From the NCBI GenBank assembly GCA_005801425.1, contig SYDY01000030.1, positions 1-17,573 on the forward strand: DNA of 17,573 nt. The letters are read 5' to 3'. The notes below the pieces were generated by a model that worked only from the letters and a program-made list of their open reading frames with translations, had not been told where the DNA came from and did no database searches. Below are positions 7,655 through 15,629 of this stretch, one piece after another. A program made the translations under genes and the position numbers. The number at the start of each line of letters is the position of its first letter. Within the stretch, counting starts at the first letter, position 1. Source of the stretch: Bdellovibrionales bacterium (lineage in GTDB: Bacteria > Myxococcota > XYA12-FULL-58-9 > SYDY01).

Positions 7655-9541
7655 CTATCCAGCATACCGAATTGTGTTGATGCTTTGTGATCCCATGACA
7701 TTGCGATGCCATAGTGTGAGCGCGAGGAACGCAAATATTTCATGCTCGTAATTGTTTGTTCGTTGCATGTGGGATTTAAGCATACGCTGAACACACGCGG
7801 GACTGATCATATTCTGTTCTCGTAACGATGTTTCTGAAAGAACATCGAATACAAAATCATGCCATGGGCCGCGTATCCATTGTGCTAGCGGCACTGAAAA
7901 TCCTCGTTTACTTTTTTCTTTGGATTGCCACAAGCGGCGTGCAACACGATGGAGCATCCATTTTCGTTTTGTTCCATGGCGAACACGCATGGAGGGTGGA
8001 AGACGAAATGCCGTTTCAATGACGTGGTGATCAAGATAGGGCACTCGAACTTCCAAGCCTTGCGCCATGCTCATTCGATCAACTTTAGGCAGTAAAATGT
8101 TGGGCATGTATTGGGTCAAATCGGTCCACTGGCATGCATCCAGCCAGGATATGTCTTTGGGGGGCTCAATAGCCCAAGCAAAGGCATCTATTTCATCGCG
8201 TGACAAAATTTCGGAAAGTACGTCTTCATGACAGATTTGTCGCCACCGCAGATGACGGGTAAAATCGTTGGTTTGAATGCCATGGAGGAAACGACGTGCT
8301 TTTTCTTTTGTGCCTATGGGTTTGTCGGCAGAAGGCTGCAAGCGCTGTGACAAATGATACAGTGAACTCCGTATCGCACGTGGCAATGCGCCCATTTTTT
8401 GTGCCATGCCACTTGCGACATAAGTTTCGTAGCCTGCGAATACTTCGTCGGCTCCCTCACCGCTTAAGGCGACTTTGACCGAACGATTTGCCAAACCACA
8501 GACATCATAAAATGGGATCATGGCGGGATCGGCTGTTGGTTCTTGTGCAAACGATAATATTTTTTCAAGCAGATCCGGTGAAGGGGCATTGCAGTGGATA
8601 CATGCATTGGATACGCCAAGCGCTTGCGCATTGTTGTGTGCCGCCTCTGATTCATCAAATAAAGTACCTGAGAAACCGGCAGTAAATGTGTTGATGGTTT
8701 GATGCTTGGCAGCGCATGCAACCAGAGTGGTGCTATCGAGGCCACCGGATAAAAAAGCACCGACAGGTACATCGGCAATGAGATGGCACTTTACCGCGTT
8801 GTCGAGGACATCATAAACCGCGTCTTCGGCCTCATGAACTGATGTGAATAGGTTGCCTTGTGCAATAGGGATCTCCCAATAGGAAGTGTCTTCGTATTGA
8901 TCGGGATCGCGATAGACGCGAATGCAATTGGCGGGAAGTTGTGTCACGCAGGAGAGAAGTGTTTCGGGCGTGGGAACATAACGTGTTGCTAAAAACGAAG
9001 CCAGCGATCCATGGTTCATTTCACGTGGCAACGTTTTATCTTGCAATAACGCACCTATTTCGGAGGCGAATAGCAACCCTTCTTGGGTACGCGCTAAAAA
9101 GAGGGGTTTGATTCCAAGACGATCGCGCGCCAGAACCAAGGTTCTTTCCCGTTCATCCCAAATACCGAAAGCAAACATGCCGCGAAGTTTTCGAACACAT
9201 GCGATGCCATGCCGTTCATAGAGCCGTAAAATGACTTCGGTGTCTGTGCCTGAATGAAAAGTGACACCTTGGTTTTCAAGTTCGGTACGGAGCTCACGAT
9301 AATTATAAACTTCCCCGTTGTAACAAATGACCCAATTTCCATTGTCAAGAACCATAGGTTGGTGGCCACGGGGTGTTGGGTCAATAATGCTCAAACGACG
9401 ATGTCCAAAACCAACGCCTTGTCCGATCCATAGGCCTTCGCCATCAGGACCGCGATGGGCAAGTGAACGTGTCATGGATTTGAGCAAATCCGAATTGATG
9501 ATACCCATATGCCCTGCAAAAATCCCAGCAATACCACACAT
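7655..9541 (-). CDS. asnB: Asparagine synthetase, glutamine-hydrolysing (AsnB type)
   Basis: The start ATG 9541 gives MCGIAGIF, so Cys2 is the free N-terminal nucleophile of the class II glutaminase. A longer reading from 9589 would bury it. The 628-residue protein has RGPDGEG (30-36), GHRRLSIID (47-55), YNGE (74-77) and SGTDTE (97-102) in the glutaminase half. The synthetase half has SGGLDS (265-270), the ATP-pyrophosphatase loop, then SGEGADEVFAGY and LLPKVDRMSMAQGLEVRVPY. It converts aspartate, glutamine and ATP to asparagine, or amidates a related substrate. AsnB paralogues beside glycosyltransferases are common in capsule, O-antigen and exopolysaccharide loci, and this one shares a TAATG overlap with the GT2 gene, so a surface-glycan role is a fair alternative to housekeeping asparagine supply. 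Confidence 0.93.
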   Translation of the reverse strand: MCGIAGIFAGHMGIINSDLLKSMTRSLAHRGPDGEGLWIGQGVGFGHRRLSIIDPTPRGHQPMVLDNGNWVICYNGEVYNYRELRTELENQGVTFHSGTDTEVILRLYERHGIACVRKLRGMFAFGIWDERERTLVLARDRLGIKPLFLARTQEGLLFASEIGALLQDKTLPREMNHGSLASFLATRYVPTPETLLSCVTQLPANCIRVYRDPDQYEDTSYWEIPIAQGNLFTSVHEAEDAVYDVLDNAVKCHLIADVPVGAFLSGGLDSTTLVACAAKHQTINTFTAGFSGTLFDESEAAHNNAQALGVSNACIHCNAPSPDLLEKILSFAQEPTADPAMIPFYDVCGLANRSVKVALSGEGADEVFAGYETYVASGMAQKMGALPRAIRSSLYHLSQRLQPSADKPIGTKEKARRFLHGIQTNDFTRHLRWRQICHEDVLSEILSRDEIDAFAWAIEPPKDISWLDACQWTDLTQYMPNILLPKVDRMSMAQGLEVRVPYLDHHVIETAFRLPPSMRVRHGTKRKWMLHRVARRLWQSKEKSKRGFSVPLAQWIRGPWHDFVFDVLSETSLREQNMISPACVQRMLKSHMQRTNNYEHEIFAFLALTLWHRNVMGSQSINTIRYAG

Positions 9542-10494
9542 TATAGTGTTGTCCGTTTTGTCATGAGATCTGCCAAGATCGCAAAGCAAAAGATTTGTAC
9601 GGAGGCGAGCAATACCACGGCAGCGCCAACGCCAATATGGTTTTCTCTCGTGATATCAATGATTGCTTTTGTTATGCCAATTGAAAACAAAATGCCGGTG
9701 AGAGGTAAGAAAACGTTCAATGGTTTAAAACATGCCGTAAGTCGTACGACGAGAAGTGAAAAACCCAAGAAATCACGAAGAGGTCGGATCGAAGATTTCC
9801 CAATGCGTCGTTTGTAATTAATCGGAAGGTATTTGACGCGATAGCCATTGGCCAAAGATGCAATGGTAATGGTCGATGTAAAACTGAATCCATCGGGGAA
9901 TAGAGGCATAAAACGATGGGCGAGTGATCGTCGGAAAATTCTCATGCCGGAGTTGAGATCTGGGATGCGATGGCCCAAGAGCATATAGGCTAAAACACGA
10001 AGTAAATATTTTGCGAAACGTCGAAATATTGGAACGTGGACATCTTCACCCGTTCGGGCTCCCACGACCATATCATGATGATCACATTCTTCCATGAGAC
10101 GCGGAATATCTTCGAGGGGGTACGTACCATCGGCATCGGCGATCACAATCCATGGATATTTTGCAAAGCCGAGCCCCGTTTTTAGAGCTGCACCATAACC
10201 ACGATTATGGCGGTGTTGAACGACTTTGACACCCATCGATTCCGCACGAAAAGCGGTTTGATCTTTCGAACCATCATCAATCACAATGATTTCAAACGGT
10301 GCACCGCTTGTTTGGATCGCATTTAAAATATGCGTGATGGTTTCTTCGATCGCATTTTCCTCATTCCATGCAGGAATAAGAATGCTCATACCCGCATTTT
10401 TGGGTGTCAAAAGGGCATCGGCATTGGAGGAAACAAGCATTTCCTCGAAACGATCACGACGTTCACTTGCGTTCCATTGTCCGGCAGATGACAT
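9541..10494 (-). CDS. Family 2 glycosyltransferase, polyprenol-phosphate (DPM1-like) type
   Basis: With ATG 10494 as start the protein has 317 residues; a TTG at 10530 would add 12. The GT-A domain begins at about residue 36 (SILIPAWNEE) and has VIDDGS (71-76), HNRGYGAALKTG (96-107) and the metal-binding DADG (120-123). The GMRIFRR and RRIGKSS blocks are typical of the dolichol-phosphate mannosyltransferase/DPG-synthase branch. Two C-terminal hydrophobic segments (about 260-282 and 287-311) anchor it to the membrane. It probably transfers a sugar from a nucleotide donor to undecaprenyl phosphate, making the lipid-linked donor that a GT-C enzyme would use; the upstream gene is such a candidate. 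Its stop overlaps the asnB start by one base. The 35-residue N-terminal extension is unusual. Confidence 0.88.
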   Translation of the reverse strand: MSSAGQWNASERRDRFEEMLVSSNADALLTPKNAGMSILIPAWNEENAIEETITHILNAIQTSGAPFEIIVIDDGSKDQTAFRAESMGVKVVQHRHNRGYGAALKTGLGFAKYPWIVIADADGTYPLEDIPRLMEECDHHDMVVGARTGEDVHVPIFRRFAKYLLRVLAYMLLGHRIPDLNSGMRIFRRSLAHRFMPLFPDGFSFTSTITIASLANGYRVKYLPINYKRRIGKSSIRPLRDFLGFSLLVVRLTACFKPLNVFLPLTGILFSIGITKAIIDITRENHIGVGAAVVLLASVQIFCFAILADLMTKRTTL

Positions 10495-10579
10495 GGAAGT
10501 CACTTTAGAGTCAGGTGAATGCGAGAGCAACTTTGCTGAATCTTCGAATCCGTAATGGCTATGTTGTGACCGATTGACC

Positions 10580-12190
10580 TTAGTAGGCGTAAATGAATAG
10601 GTCTGAATCCATATCTTCTAAAACAGGTTTGAAATGTTGTTTGCTGTAGGCGAACAACTGTCGCATCGAGGGACTGTCTAAACGTTTTGGCTCCAAAAGA
10701 AGAAGTCCAATTTCATTATTTCCAGATGTTGCTTGAATGTCTCCTGATATTAATTTTTTTGTGAAATCCAAAGTGAGTGGTTTGTGCTTGATCTCTTTGT
10801 TCGTAATAAATGCCATGGAGGGCCCAAGCTCGCCACTTAGGATATAAGTTTTATCGGGGGCATCGTTCATCCATTGTTCCATTCGCCAAAAGCTGTCGAA
10901 GCGATTGGTGGGTGTTAACAGATGGGCATGCCATGCGCGCAAGGCCCCCTCTCGGCCAATCATATCTTTTGCGATGAGTTCTTGGGTGTTACGAATCAGT
11001 ACCACCCCTCCTTGTGCGGTAAGCATGAGGAGTACCGCGATAGAAAACGTTCTTAATAACGTCAATAATCGCCCATGGAATTGGGATGAATACATATAAA
11101 CTTGTGCCAGCAAATAGATGCCGAACGGGATGAGCATTTTATAATAGAGATTGGTTCGAAATAATCCTTTAGACCAAATGTTCAGGCATGCAAATCCTCC
11201 AACATAGATCACGATACCAACATAAAGAAGCGTGGCATTGGCGGAAAGGGGTTGTCGCTTGGACTGCACAATAACCCAGCTGATGCTTAGAAAGATACAA
11301 AGAAGAAATAGGCTGGCTAGAATGGGTTGTTCCGCAAAACGTGCTGGTAACCCAAATGTGATACGTGAAAATGCGCGAAGTATGGACGTCAGGATGACAT
11401 CGAGTGGGAAATCGGGTTCACCAGCGGCCCATGTTGTGGAGAGATATTGCAGTTCACCTTTCACTATTTTATTGCGGATCATCCATAGAATAATAGGTAT
11501 TCCTGATGCGAACGCATACGTTGCAACAATCTTTAATCGTTGTTGGGTTTTCATTCCCTGTGAAAATAATGCCGTAGCAACGAGGCCGCCAACAACAAAG
11601 GCTCCTCCTAGCCATCGTGTAAGCATCAAGGCTGCTGCAAGAAATCCAGTACGGGCCCAGGGCCATAATGACGGCTCTTGGGTTGTGCTTGCATGGTACA
11701 TAGAGTGCAGGAGCATCATCATAAGGAACATAAACAAAGGTTCGGATTGTACATTGACGTACATATCAAAAATTTCGCCAGATGTCGCAAACGCGAGAAC
11801 AAGCCACGCATGCATGAGATGGCGGGAAGGAAAACTTTTTTCAAGCAAACGAAACCATGCAATAATAGAGGCAAACCACAGCCCGCATTGTGTTAACGCA
11901 ACTGTGTTGTAGAGAGACAAATGGGTGATCCCCTGAACTGCACGAAGCAACATGGAATAGAGCGGTGGCCAATGGTTGCCAAAACATGGATCGAGAAGAA
12001 ATGCACATTGCATGCCTATGAGATAGTTCATGCCATCTTCACTGAGTGCGATCCCTCGTTTGACCATAAAGAGAGCAGAAAGTGCGGCCACCATCACGAC
12101 GAAGACATGGATGGAAAGAGGTGTGGTATTCAATATTGGAGATGTTTCTTTGTGATCGGATGACATACCTGTTTTTAGACTGGAGGACAT
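10580..12190 (-). CDS. Polytopic GT-C-like glycosyltransferase (GT39/ArnT-like)
   Basis: A roughly 536-residue membrane protein with about ten hydrophobic segments in its first 400 residues and a soluble C-terminal part. The first extracytoplasmic loop carries acidic residues (ALSEDGMNYL) and NHWPPLYS, and a later loop has VQSEPLFMFL; these fit GT39/PMT-like transferases that take sugars from polyprenyl phosphates. TRWLGGAFVVGG and IPIILWMIRNKIVKGE are further family-like stretches. ATG 12190 is chosen; GTG 12199 and ATG 12166 are possible, and none has a strong ribosome site. It is the first gene of the minus-strand run, 85 bp before the GT2 start. The acceptor (protein, lipid A or glycan) cannot be read from the sequence. 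Confidence 0.75.
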   Translation of the reverse strand: MSSSLKTGMSSDHKETSPILNTTPLSIHVFVVMVAALSALFMVKRGIALSEDGMNYLIGMQCAFLLDPCFGNHWPPLYSMLLRAVQGITHLSLYNTVALTQCGLWFASIIAWFRLLEKSFPSRHLMHAWLVLAFATSGEIFDMYVNVQSEPLFMFLMMMLLHSMYHASTTQEPSLWPWARTGFLAAALMLTRWLGGAFVVGGLVATALFSQGMKTQQRLKIVATYAFASGIPIILWMIRNKIVKGELQYLSTTWAAGEPDFPLDVILTSILRAFSRITFGLPARFAEQPILASLFLLCIFLSISWVIVQSKRQPLSANATLLYVGIVIYVGGFACLNIWSKGLFRTNLYYKMLIPFGIYLLAQVYMYSSQFHGRLLTLLRTFSIAVLLMLTAQGGVVLIRNTQELIAKDMIGREGALRAWHAHLLTPTNRFDSFWRMEQWMNDAPDKTYILSGELGPSMAFITNKEIKHKPLTLDFTKKLISGDIQATSGNNEIGLLLLEPKRLDSPSMRQLFAYSKQHFKPVLEDMDSDLFIYAY

Positions 12191-12423
12191 GTGACGCACT
12201 TTATTAATTTATCTGGTAAGCGCACAACTTTTATTCGGGGACGAGGCGCGTTGATCAGTGTGCTTGTTAGAGGAAGCACGGTAATAGAGGCGTGTTCTGC
12301 GAACTGATTTGATTGAGTGACAAGCGCAGCCGTGGGCTTAGACCTATTTAATATTTACCTTCGTATGCCCCAAAATTTGTAGCGCGATGGTTGTAGGGTC
12401 GGTTTGCGAAGGGCCCTGTCATT

Positions 12424-12481
12424 TTAACGGTGAATACCCGGCACCATGTGCCTTAACGGTGAATACCCGGCACCATGTGCC
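12424..12481. repeat. Exact 29-bp tandem duplication, possible IS21-like end
   Basis: Two adjacent identical copies, 12424-12452 and 12453-12481, each begin TTAACGGTGAATACCCGG and end GGCACCATGTGCC, which is itself a GGCAC/GTGCC hairpin. The sequence just outside is TGTCATTTTAACGG from 12418. A 5'-TGT end with tandem subterminal repeats recalls the multi-repeat ends of IS21-family elements, but no istA or istB and no second end are in the window. If it is such an end, it is a solo remnant. Confidence 0.8.
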
Positions 12482-12605
12482 TATTGATCATGATTTGTGA
12501 CATTTTGGCCAATCTGTTTTTTTGATTGGGTTCGATGGTTAATCGAAGAAGAGGTGCGTAATCAGCGTGCTTTGTGTTTCTCCTACCATGGCGCATGTAG
12601 TTTAT

Positions 12606-12611
12606 TATAAT
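12606..12611 (+). promoter_or_regulatory. Candidate -10 box upstream of the ADP-ribosyltransferase gene
   Basis: TATAAT matches the sigma-70 -10 consensus perfectly and lies 91 bp before the ATG at 12703. No good -35 hexamer is found at 16-18 bp spacing (CCTACC to TACCAT) and there is no TGn extension, so it would need an activator or may be chance in AT-rich sequence. Confidence 0.3.
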
Positions 12612-12702
12612 CCCTTTCATGAGGTGTCGGTTTTTTGTCCCCCTTTCAGTGATGATGCGCAACTCTTCATTTGATCTTATGACTTAATGTTAAGATCCAT
12701 GT

Positions 12703-14142
12703 ATGGGCAACACATTGCGACCTGTTGGGGGGGCTCCAGGTTATGAAACTGTCCCGGCTGATCACCAAGTCATCTCAAAAAAACAACAAGCGGCGCATGA
12801 AATCACAGGAGGGGGTGATGATAACTATCATCTCATGCCAGCGGATCTGGCTAAAGGGGCCAGAAGCTACAGCATTAACGACCTTCCATCCGGAGATCCC
12901 AGACAAGTACCTTCTGGCAGCAAAAGCGAGGTGCACGAAAACGAAGGGGCGTATCACCTCAGTGCCGGTACAGGAGAAGAATTAAGAGTTTTTCTTGGTG
13001 AATGTACGAGAAGGAAATTGAATCCCAATGCAACTTATAAAGAAGGAAATCGAAGTGAAGATCTTCAGATTTTACGTCCATTGACGAGACAGAAAGCCAT
13101 TACAGAGAGCGATATTTCCAAGATTTTGCAATTTGCAGCGAATACCGGTGTCGAGGTACCAGATGCCCTTCTCGCCGAATTAAGACAAGCACCGGTTGGA
13201 CCCAGTCTTGTCGTTCACTCAAGCGCTGTGCTTACTGCAGTGACCCCACAACAACTCAAAGAACTCCAGGAAATGTCGATGCGTTCTCTTACTTCATCTA
13301 GGGAAGAGCGCAAGCCGGGGGAGGCATCGATTGCACAATCTCGATCCGAAATGTTGGCTCACTTTGGGGTTGATAGCGCAGACAAACTGCCAGAGGATTT
13401 CCGCATTGCCATTGCCTACTGGGTTATGAAGCCAGACGATACGCTTGAGGGGATTGGGCATCCTGAAATAAAGCCAGTAGGGGATACGATGATCAATGCG
13501 GGTGAACGTGGAGGATCTGTTGATCCCAAAAAAAATCCGCAGCTTCAACGGGCTCTGACTGATTTTTCCGAGTATGGGCATACGCTTGAGGATGTGGTGA
13601 AGCAAACTGAGGCATTTCAGGAAGCGCTTTATCAATGCCCAGTGTGGACGGGGCAATGCTGTCGTGGATCGGTTCAACCGGAGTCATTTGTAGGATCGGT
13701 GACAGCAGGTCAGGTGCTTCAATTGCAAGGATTTACATCTTTTTCTGTCTCAGAATCCTATGCACGAGATTCTGCATTGGCACCGAAACAAAAGGGAGCA
13801 TGTCCTGTTTTATTTGTTGTCCGTCCGCCTAAAAGCGAACGTGAAGTTTTGGCGGTCCATAGTCTTCTGCCAAGAAATATCAGCGCGGCGGATGCTACCG
13901 ATCGCCCCTCAAGTGAAGGGGAAGTCGTGTTCCAACCCCAATCGTGGTTTCGTGTGCTTGCGGTTGTAAAGCAGAATACAGGTATGGACGCTGAGATCAA
14001 TGGGCGTGGGAGAGAGGTCACTGTTGTTTATATTCAACCTATACCCGTTCCGGCAGATCGCAGACATCCTGATACAGCGTTACGCATGGATGGATTTTCT
14101 GGTACAGAAATAAAGCAGGGACATTCTGTTACTCACGCATGA
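12703..14142 (+). CDS. Putative mono-ADP-ribosyltransferase (R-S-E type) effector or toxin
   Basis: A 479-residue protein. ATG 12703 is the first start after an in-frame TAA at 12691; no clear Shine-Dalgarno sequence precedes it. The C-terminal domain (about 300-450) shows the R-S-E signature: Arg321 in WTGQCCRG, the TSFS version of the STS motif in LQGFTSFSVS (345-348), and Glu405/Glu407 in SEGEVVF, with Glu407 as the expected catalytic glutamate. Such enzymes transfer ADP-ribose from NAD+ to arginine; ExE favours arginine over other acceptors. There is no signal peptide or membrane segment. The N-terminal 300 residues are unrecognised, hydrophilic and Tyr-motif-containing (YETVP, YHLMP, YHLS). 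No neighbour looks like an immunity ADP-ribosylglycohydrolase or a secretion component. A secreted effector or toxin is the best reading. The motifs are clear; family assignment by eye is moderate and the target is unknown. Confidence 0.72.
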   Translation: MGNTLRPVGGAPGYETVPADHQVISKKQQAAHEITGGGDDNYHLMPADLAKGARSYSINDLPSGDPRQVPSGSKSEVHENEGAYHLSAGTGEELRVFLGECTRRKLNPNATYKEGNRSEDLQILRPLTRQKAITESDISKILQFAANTGVEVPDALLAELRQAPVGPSLVVHSSAVLTAVTPQQLKELQEMSMRSLTSSREERKPGEASIAQSRSEMLAHFGVDSADKLPEDFRIAIAYWVMKPDDTLEGIGHPEIKPVGDTMINAGERGGSVDPKKNPQLQRALTDFSEYGHTLEDVVKQTEAFQEALYQCPVWTGQCCRGSVQPESFVGSVTAGQVLQLQGFTSFSVSESYARDSALAPKQKGACPVLFVVRPPKSEREVLAVHSLLPRNISAADATDRPSSEGEVVFQPQSWFRVLAVVKQNTGMDAEINGRGREVTVVYIQPIPVPADRRHPDTALRMDGFSGTEIKQGHSVTHA

Positions 14143-15542
14143 ATCGCCCGACCATCGACCGCCATCGCTGCTTCTTTGATGGCTTCTGCGAGGGTGGGGT
14201 GGGCGTGGCATACGCGTGCGATGTCTTCGCTTGATGCGTGAAATGCCATGGCGGAAGCGGCTTCGGCGATGAGGTCGCCCGCATGTTTTCCTACAATATG
14301 AACACCGAGGATGCGATCCGTATCAGCGTGGGCCAGCATTTTCACAAAACCGGATGTGTCACCGTAGGTTCGCGCGCGGCCATTGGCCATAAAGGGGAAC
14401 ATGCCAACTTTGTAGGGGATGTTTGTGTCTTTGAGTTGTTGTTCTGTTTTGCCCACGGCGGCGGCTTCTGGATCGGTATACACAACCATCGGTACGATGT
14501 TGTAATCCACATGGCCATGGCCTGTGGCAATCCATTCCGCGCAGGCCACGCCGTCTTCTTCGGCTTTGTGGGCGAGCATGGGGCCTTCGATCACATCGCC
14601 AATGGCATAGACATCGCGCGCTGTTGTTGAAAAATGTGTATCAACAGGAATACGACCACGCGCATCGCATGTGATGCCGAGTGTGTCCAAGCGCAAGCCT
14701 TCGGTGTTGGCAGCACGACCTACGGCCAAAAGAACTTTCTCAGGGCGTAAAGCTTCTTTGCCATCTATTTCAACCACGCATCCGCCTTCGGGATGTTTTT
14801 CTGCCTTGGTGACTTTTACACCGAGCTGAAAATTGATGCCTTGGTCTTTCAATATCTTCTGCATGTTTTTGCTGATGTCTTGGTCCATGGTGGGCAACAC
14901 TTTGTCCATGTACTCAAGCACGGTGACTTCGGTCCCAAGGCGCGACCACACCGAGGCCATTTCAAGGCCGATGGCGCCAGCGCCGATGACGGCCATGGTT
15001 TTAGGGACCTGATCGATTTCGAGGGCGCCGGTGCTTGTGAGCACATGGGTTTCATCCACGGTGATGCCACGTAGGGGAGATGAAACACTGCCTGTGGCGA
15101 TGATGATTGATTTGCCTGTGAGGCGTGTTTCGCCTTCGTTGTTGGCGACGGCAATTACATGGCCGTTCTCTGTTGTTTCGCCCACAAAGCGTCCTGTGCC
15201 TGTGTAGCGGGTGATGGCGTTCTTTTTGAACAGGCTTTCGATGCCCTTGCCCAAAACAGTGACGATTTTTTGTTTGCGTTTGAGCATGGCCGCGACGTCG
15301 ATGGTGAGACCTTGCACGGCGATTCCATGGTCGGAAAATTGATGTTTTGCCGCGTGATAGTTGTGGCTTGATTCGAGCAAGGCCTTGCTGGGGATACACC
15401 CTACGCGCAAGCATGTTCCGCCCATCAATTTTTCTTTTTCAATAACAGCGACTTTGAGTCCAAGTTGTGCGGCACGAATAGCGCCCACGTAGCCGCCGGG
15501 GCCTGCACCAATAACAATGAGATCGTAGGAAAGTTCGTTCAT
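14133..15542 (-). CDS. lpdA: Dihydrolipoyl dehydrogenase (E3)
   Basis: The 469-residue flavoprotein reoxidises the dihydrolipoyl arm of SucB with NAD+. The FAD fingerprint GAGPGG is at 12-17. The redox-active disulfide lies in GGTCLRVGCIPSKALL (Cys44 and Cys49), the NAD fingerprint in AVIGAGAIGLEMAS, and YAIGDV marks the second FAD motif. The C-terminal His448-Pro-Thr with Glu453 is the catalytic dyad that completes the partner subunit's site. Start ATG 15542 is preferred over ATG 15554 because GGAG lies 6 nt before it. It is the third gene of the sucA-sucB-lpdA set, separated from sucB by 87 bp containing a double hairpin. Its stop overlaps the end of the convergent ADP-ribosyltransferase gene by 10 bp. 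Confidence 0.97.
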   Translation of the reverse strand: MNELSYDLIVIGAGPGGYVGAIRAAQLGLKVAVIEKEKLMGGTCLRVGCIPSKALLESSHNYHAAKHQFSDHGIAVQGLTIDVAAMLKRKQKIVTVLGKGIESLFKKNAITRYTGTGRFVGETTENGHVIAVANNEGETRLTGKSIIIATGSVSSPLRGITVDETHVLTSTGALEIDQVPKTMAVIGAGAIGLEMASVWSRLGTEVTVLEYMDKVLPTMDQDISKNMQKILKDQGINFQLGVKVTKAEKHPEGGCVVEIDGKEALRPEKVLLAVGRAANTEGLRLDTLGITCDARGRIPVDTHFSTTARDVYAIGDVIEGPMLAHKAEEDGVACAEWIATGHGHVDYNIVPMVVYTDPEAAAVGKTEQQLKDTNIPYKVGMFPFMANGRARTYGDTSGFVKMLAHADTDRILGVHIVGKHAGDLIAEAASAMAFHASSEDIARVCHAHPTLAEAIKEAAMAVDGRAIHA

Positions 15543-15548
15543 GATGAA

Positions 15549-15552
15549 CTCC
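15549..15552 (-). promoter_or_regulatory. Ribosome binding site deciding the lpdA start
   Basis: GGAG on the minus strand lies 6 nt upstream of ATG 15542, inside the alternative four-codon extension from ATG 15554. This spacing favours the inner start, giving MNELSYDL directly before the FAD-binding strand. Confidence 0.65.
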
Positions 15553-15560
15553 ATTTATCA

Positions 15561-15610
15561 CCTCTCCCGCTGGCGGGGGAGGTCGTCGCGTAGCGACGGG
15601 TGGGGGTTGG
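15561..15610. repeat. Double-hairpin REP-like repeat between sucB and lpdA
   Basis: Hairpin one (15561-15582) pairs CCTCTCCCGC with GCGGGGGAGG around a two-base loop with one internal mismatch. Hairpin two (15584-15598) pairs CGTCGC with GCGACG around GTA. A G-rich tail GGGTGGGGG follows. The CCTCTCCCGC...GGGAGAGG plus small-hairpin plan is that of dispersed intergenic repeats seen in many proteobacteria. In a cotranscribed spacer it could stabilise or partly terminate the sucAB message. There is only one copy in this window. Confidence 0.7.
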
Positions 15611-15629
15611 CCGTTCAGCGGATTTTTTT

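Larger units (their letters stand above)
12191..12702. other. Gene-free divergent intergenic region
   Basis: About 510 bp separate the divergent glycosyltransferase operon (minus) and the ADP-ribosyltransferase gene (plus). It should hold both promoters. Visible contents are a GTGCTT/AAGCAC hairpin (12260-12279), an exact 29-bp tandem duplication (12424-12481) and a perfect TATAAT (12606-12611). Short frames on the minus strand (12453-12662 and 12348-12422) have no recognisable product. No tRNA fold or complete transposase is visible. Confidence 0.6.

Noticed and set aside
12348-12422. 24-codon minus-strand frame directly after the 29-bp repeats
   Set aside because: Too short, with no homology I recognise and no convincing ribosome site.
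12453-12662. 69-codon minus-strand frame ending in the 29-bp duplication
   Set aside because: No recognisable domain or ribosome site. Its C-terminus is formed by the repeat itself, and it reads as basic, low-quality sequence. A degenerate transposase end cannot be excluded.
12703-12720. N-myristoylation signal at MGNTLRP of the ADP-ribosyltransferase
   Set aside because: The consensus needs a small residue at position 6, where this protein has Arg.
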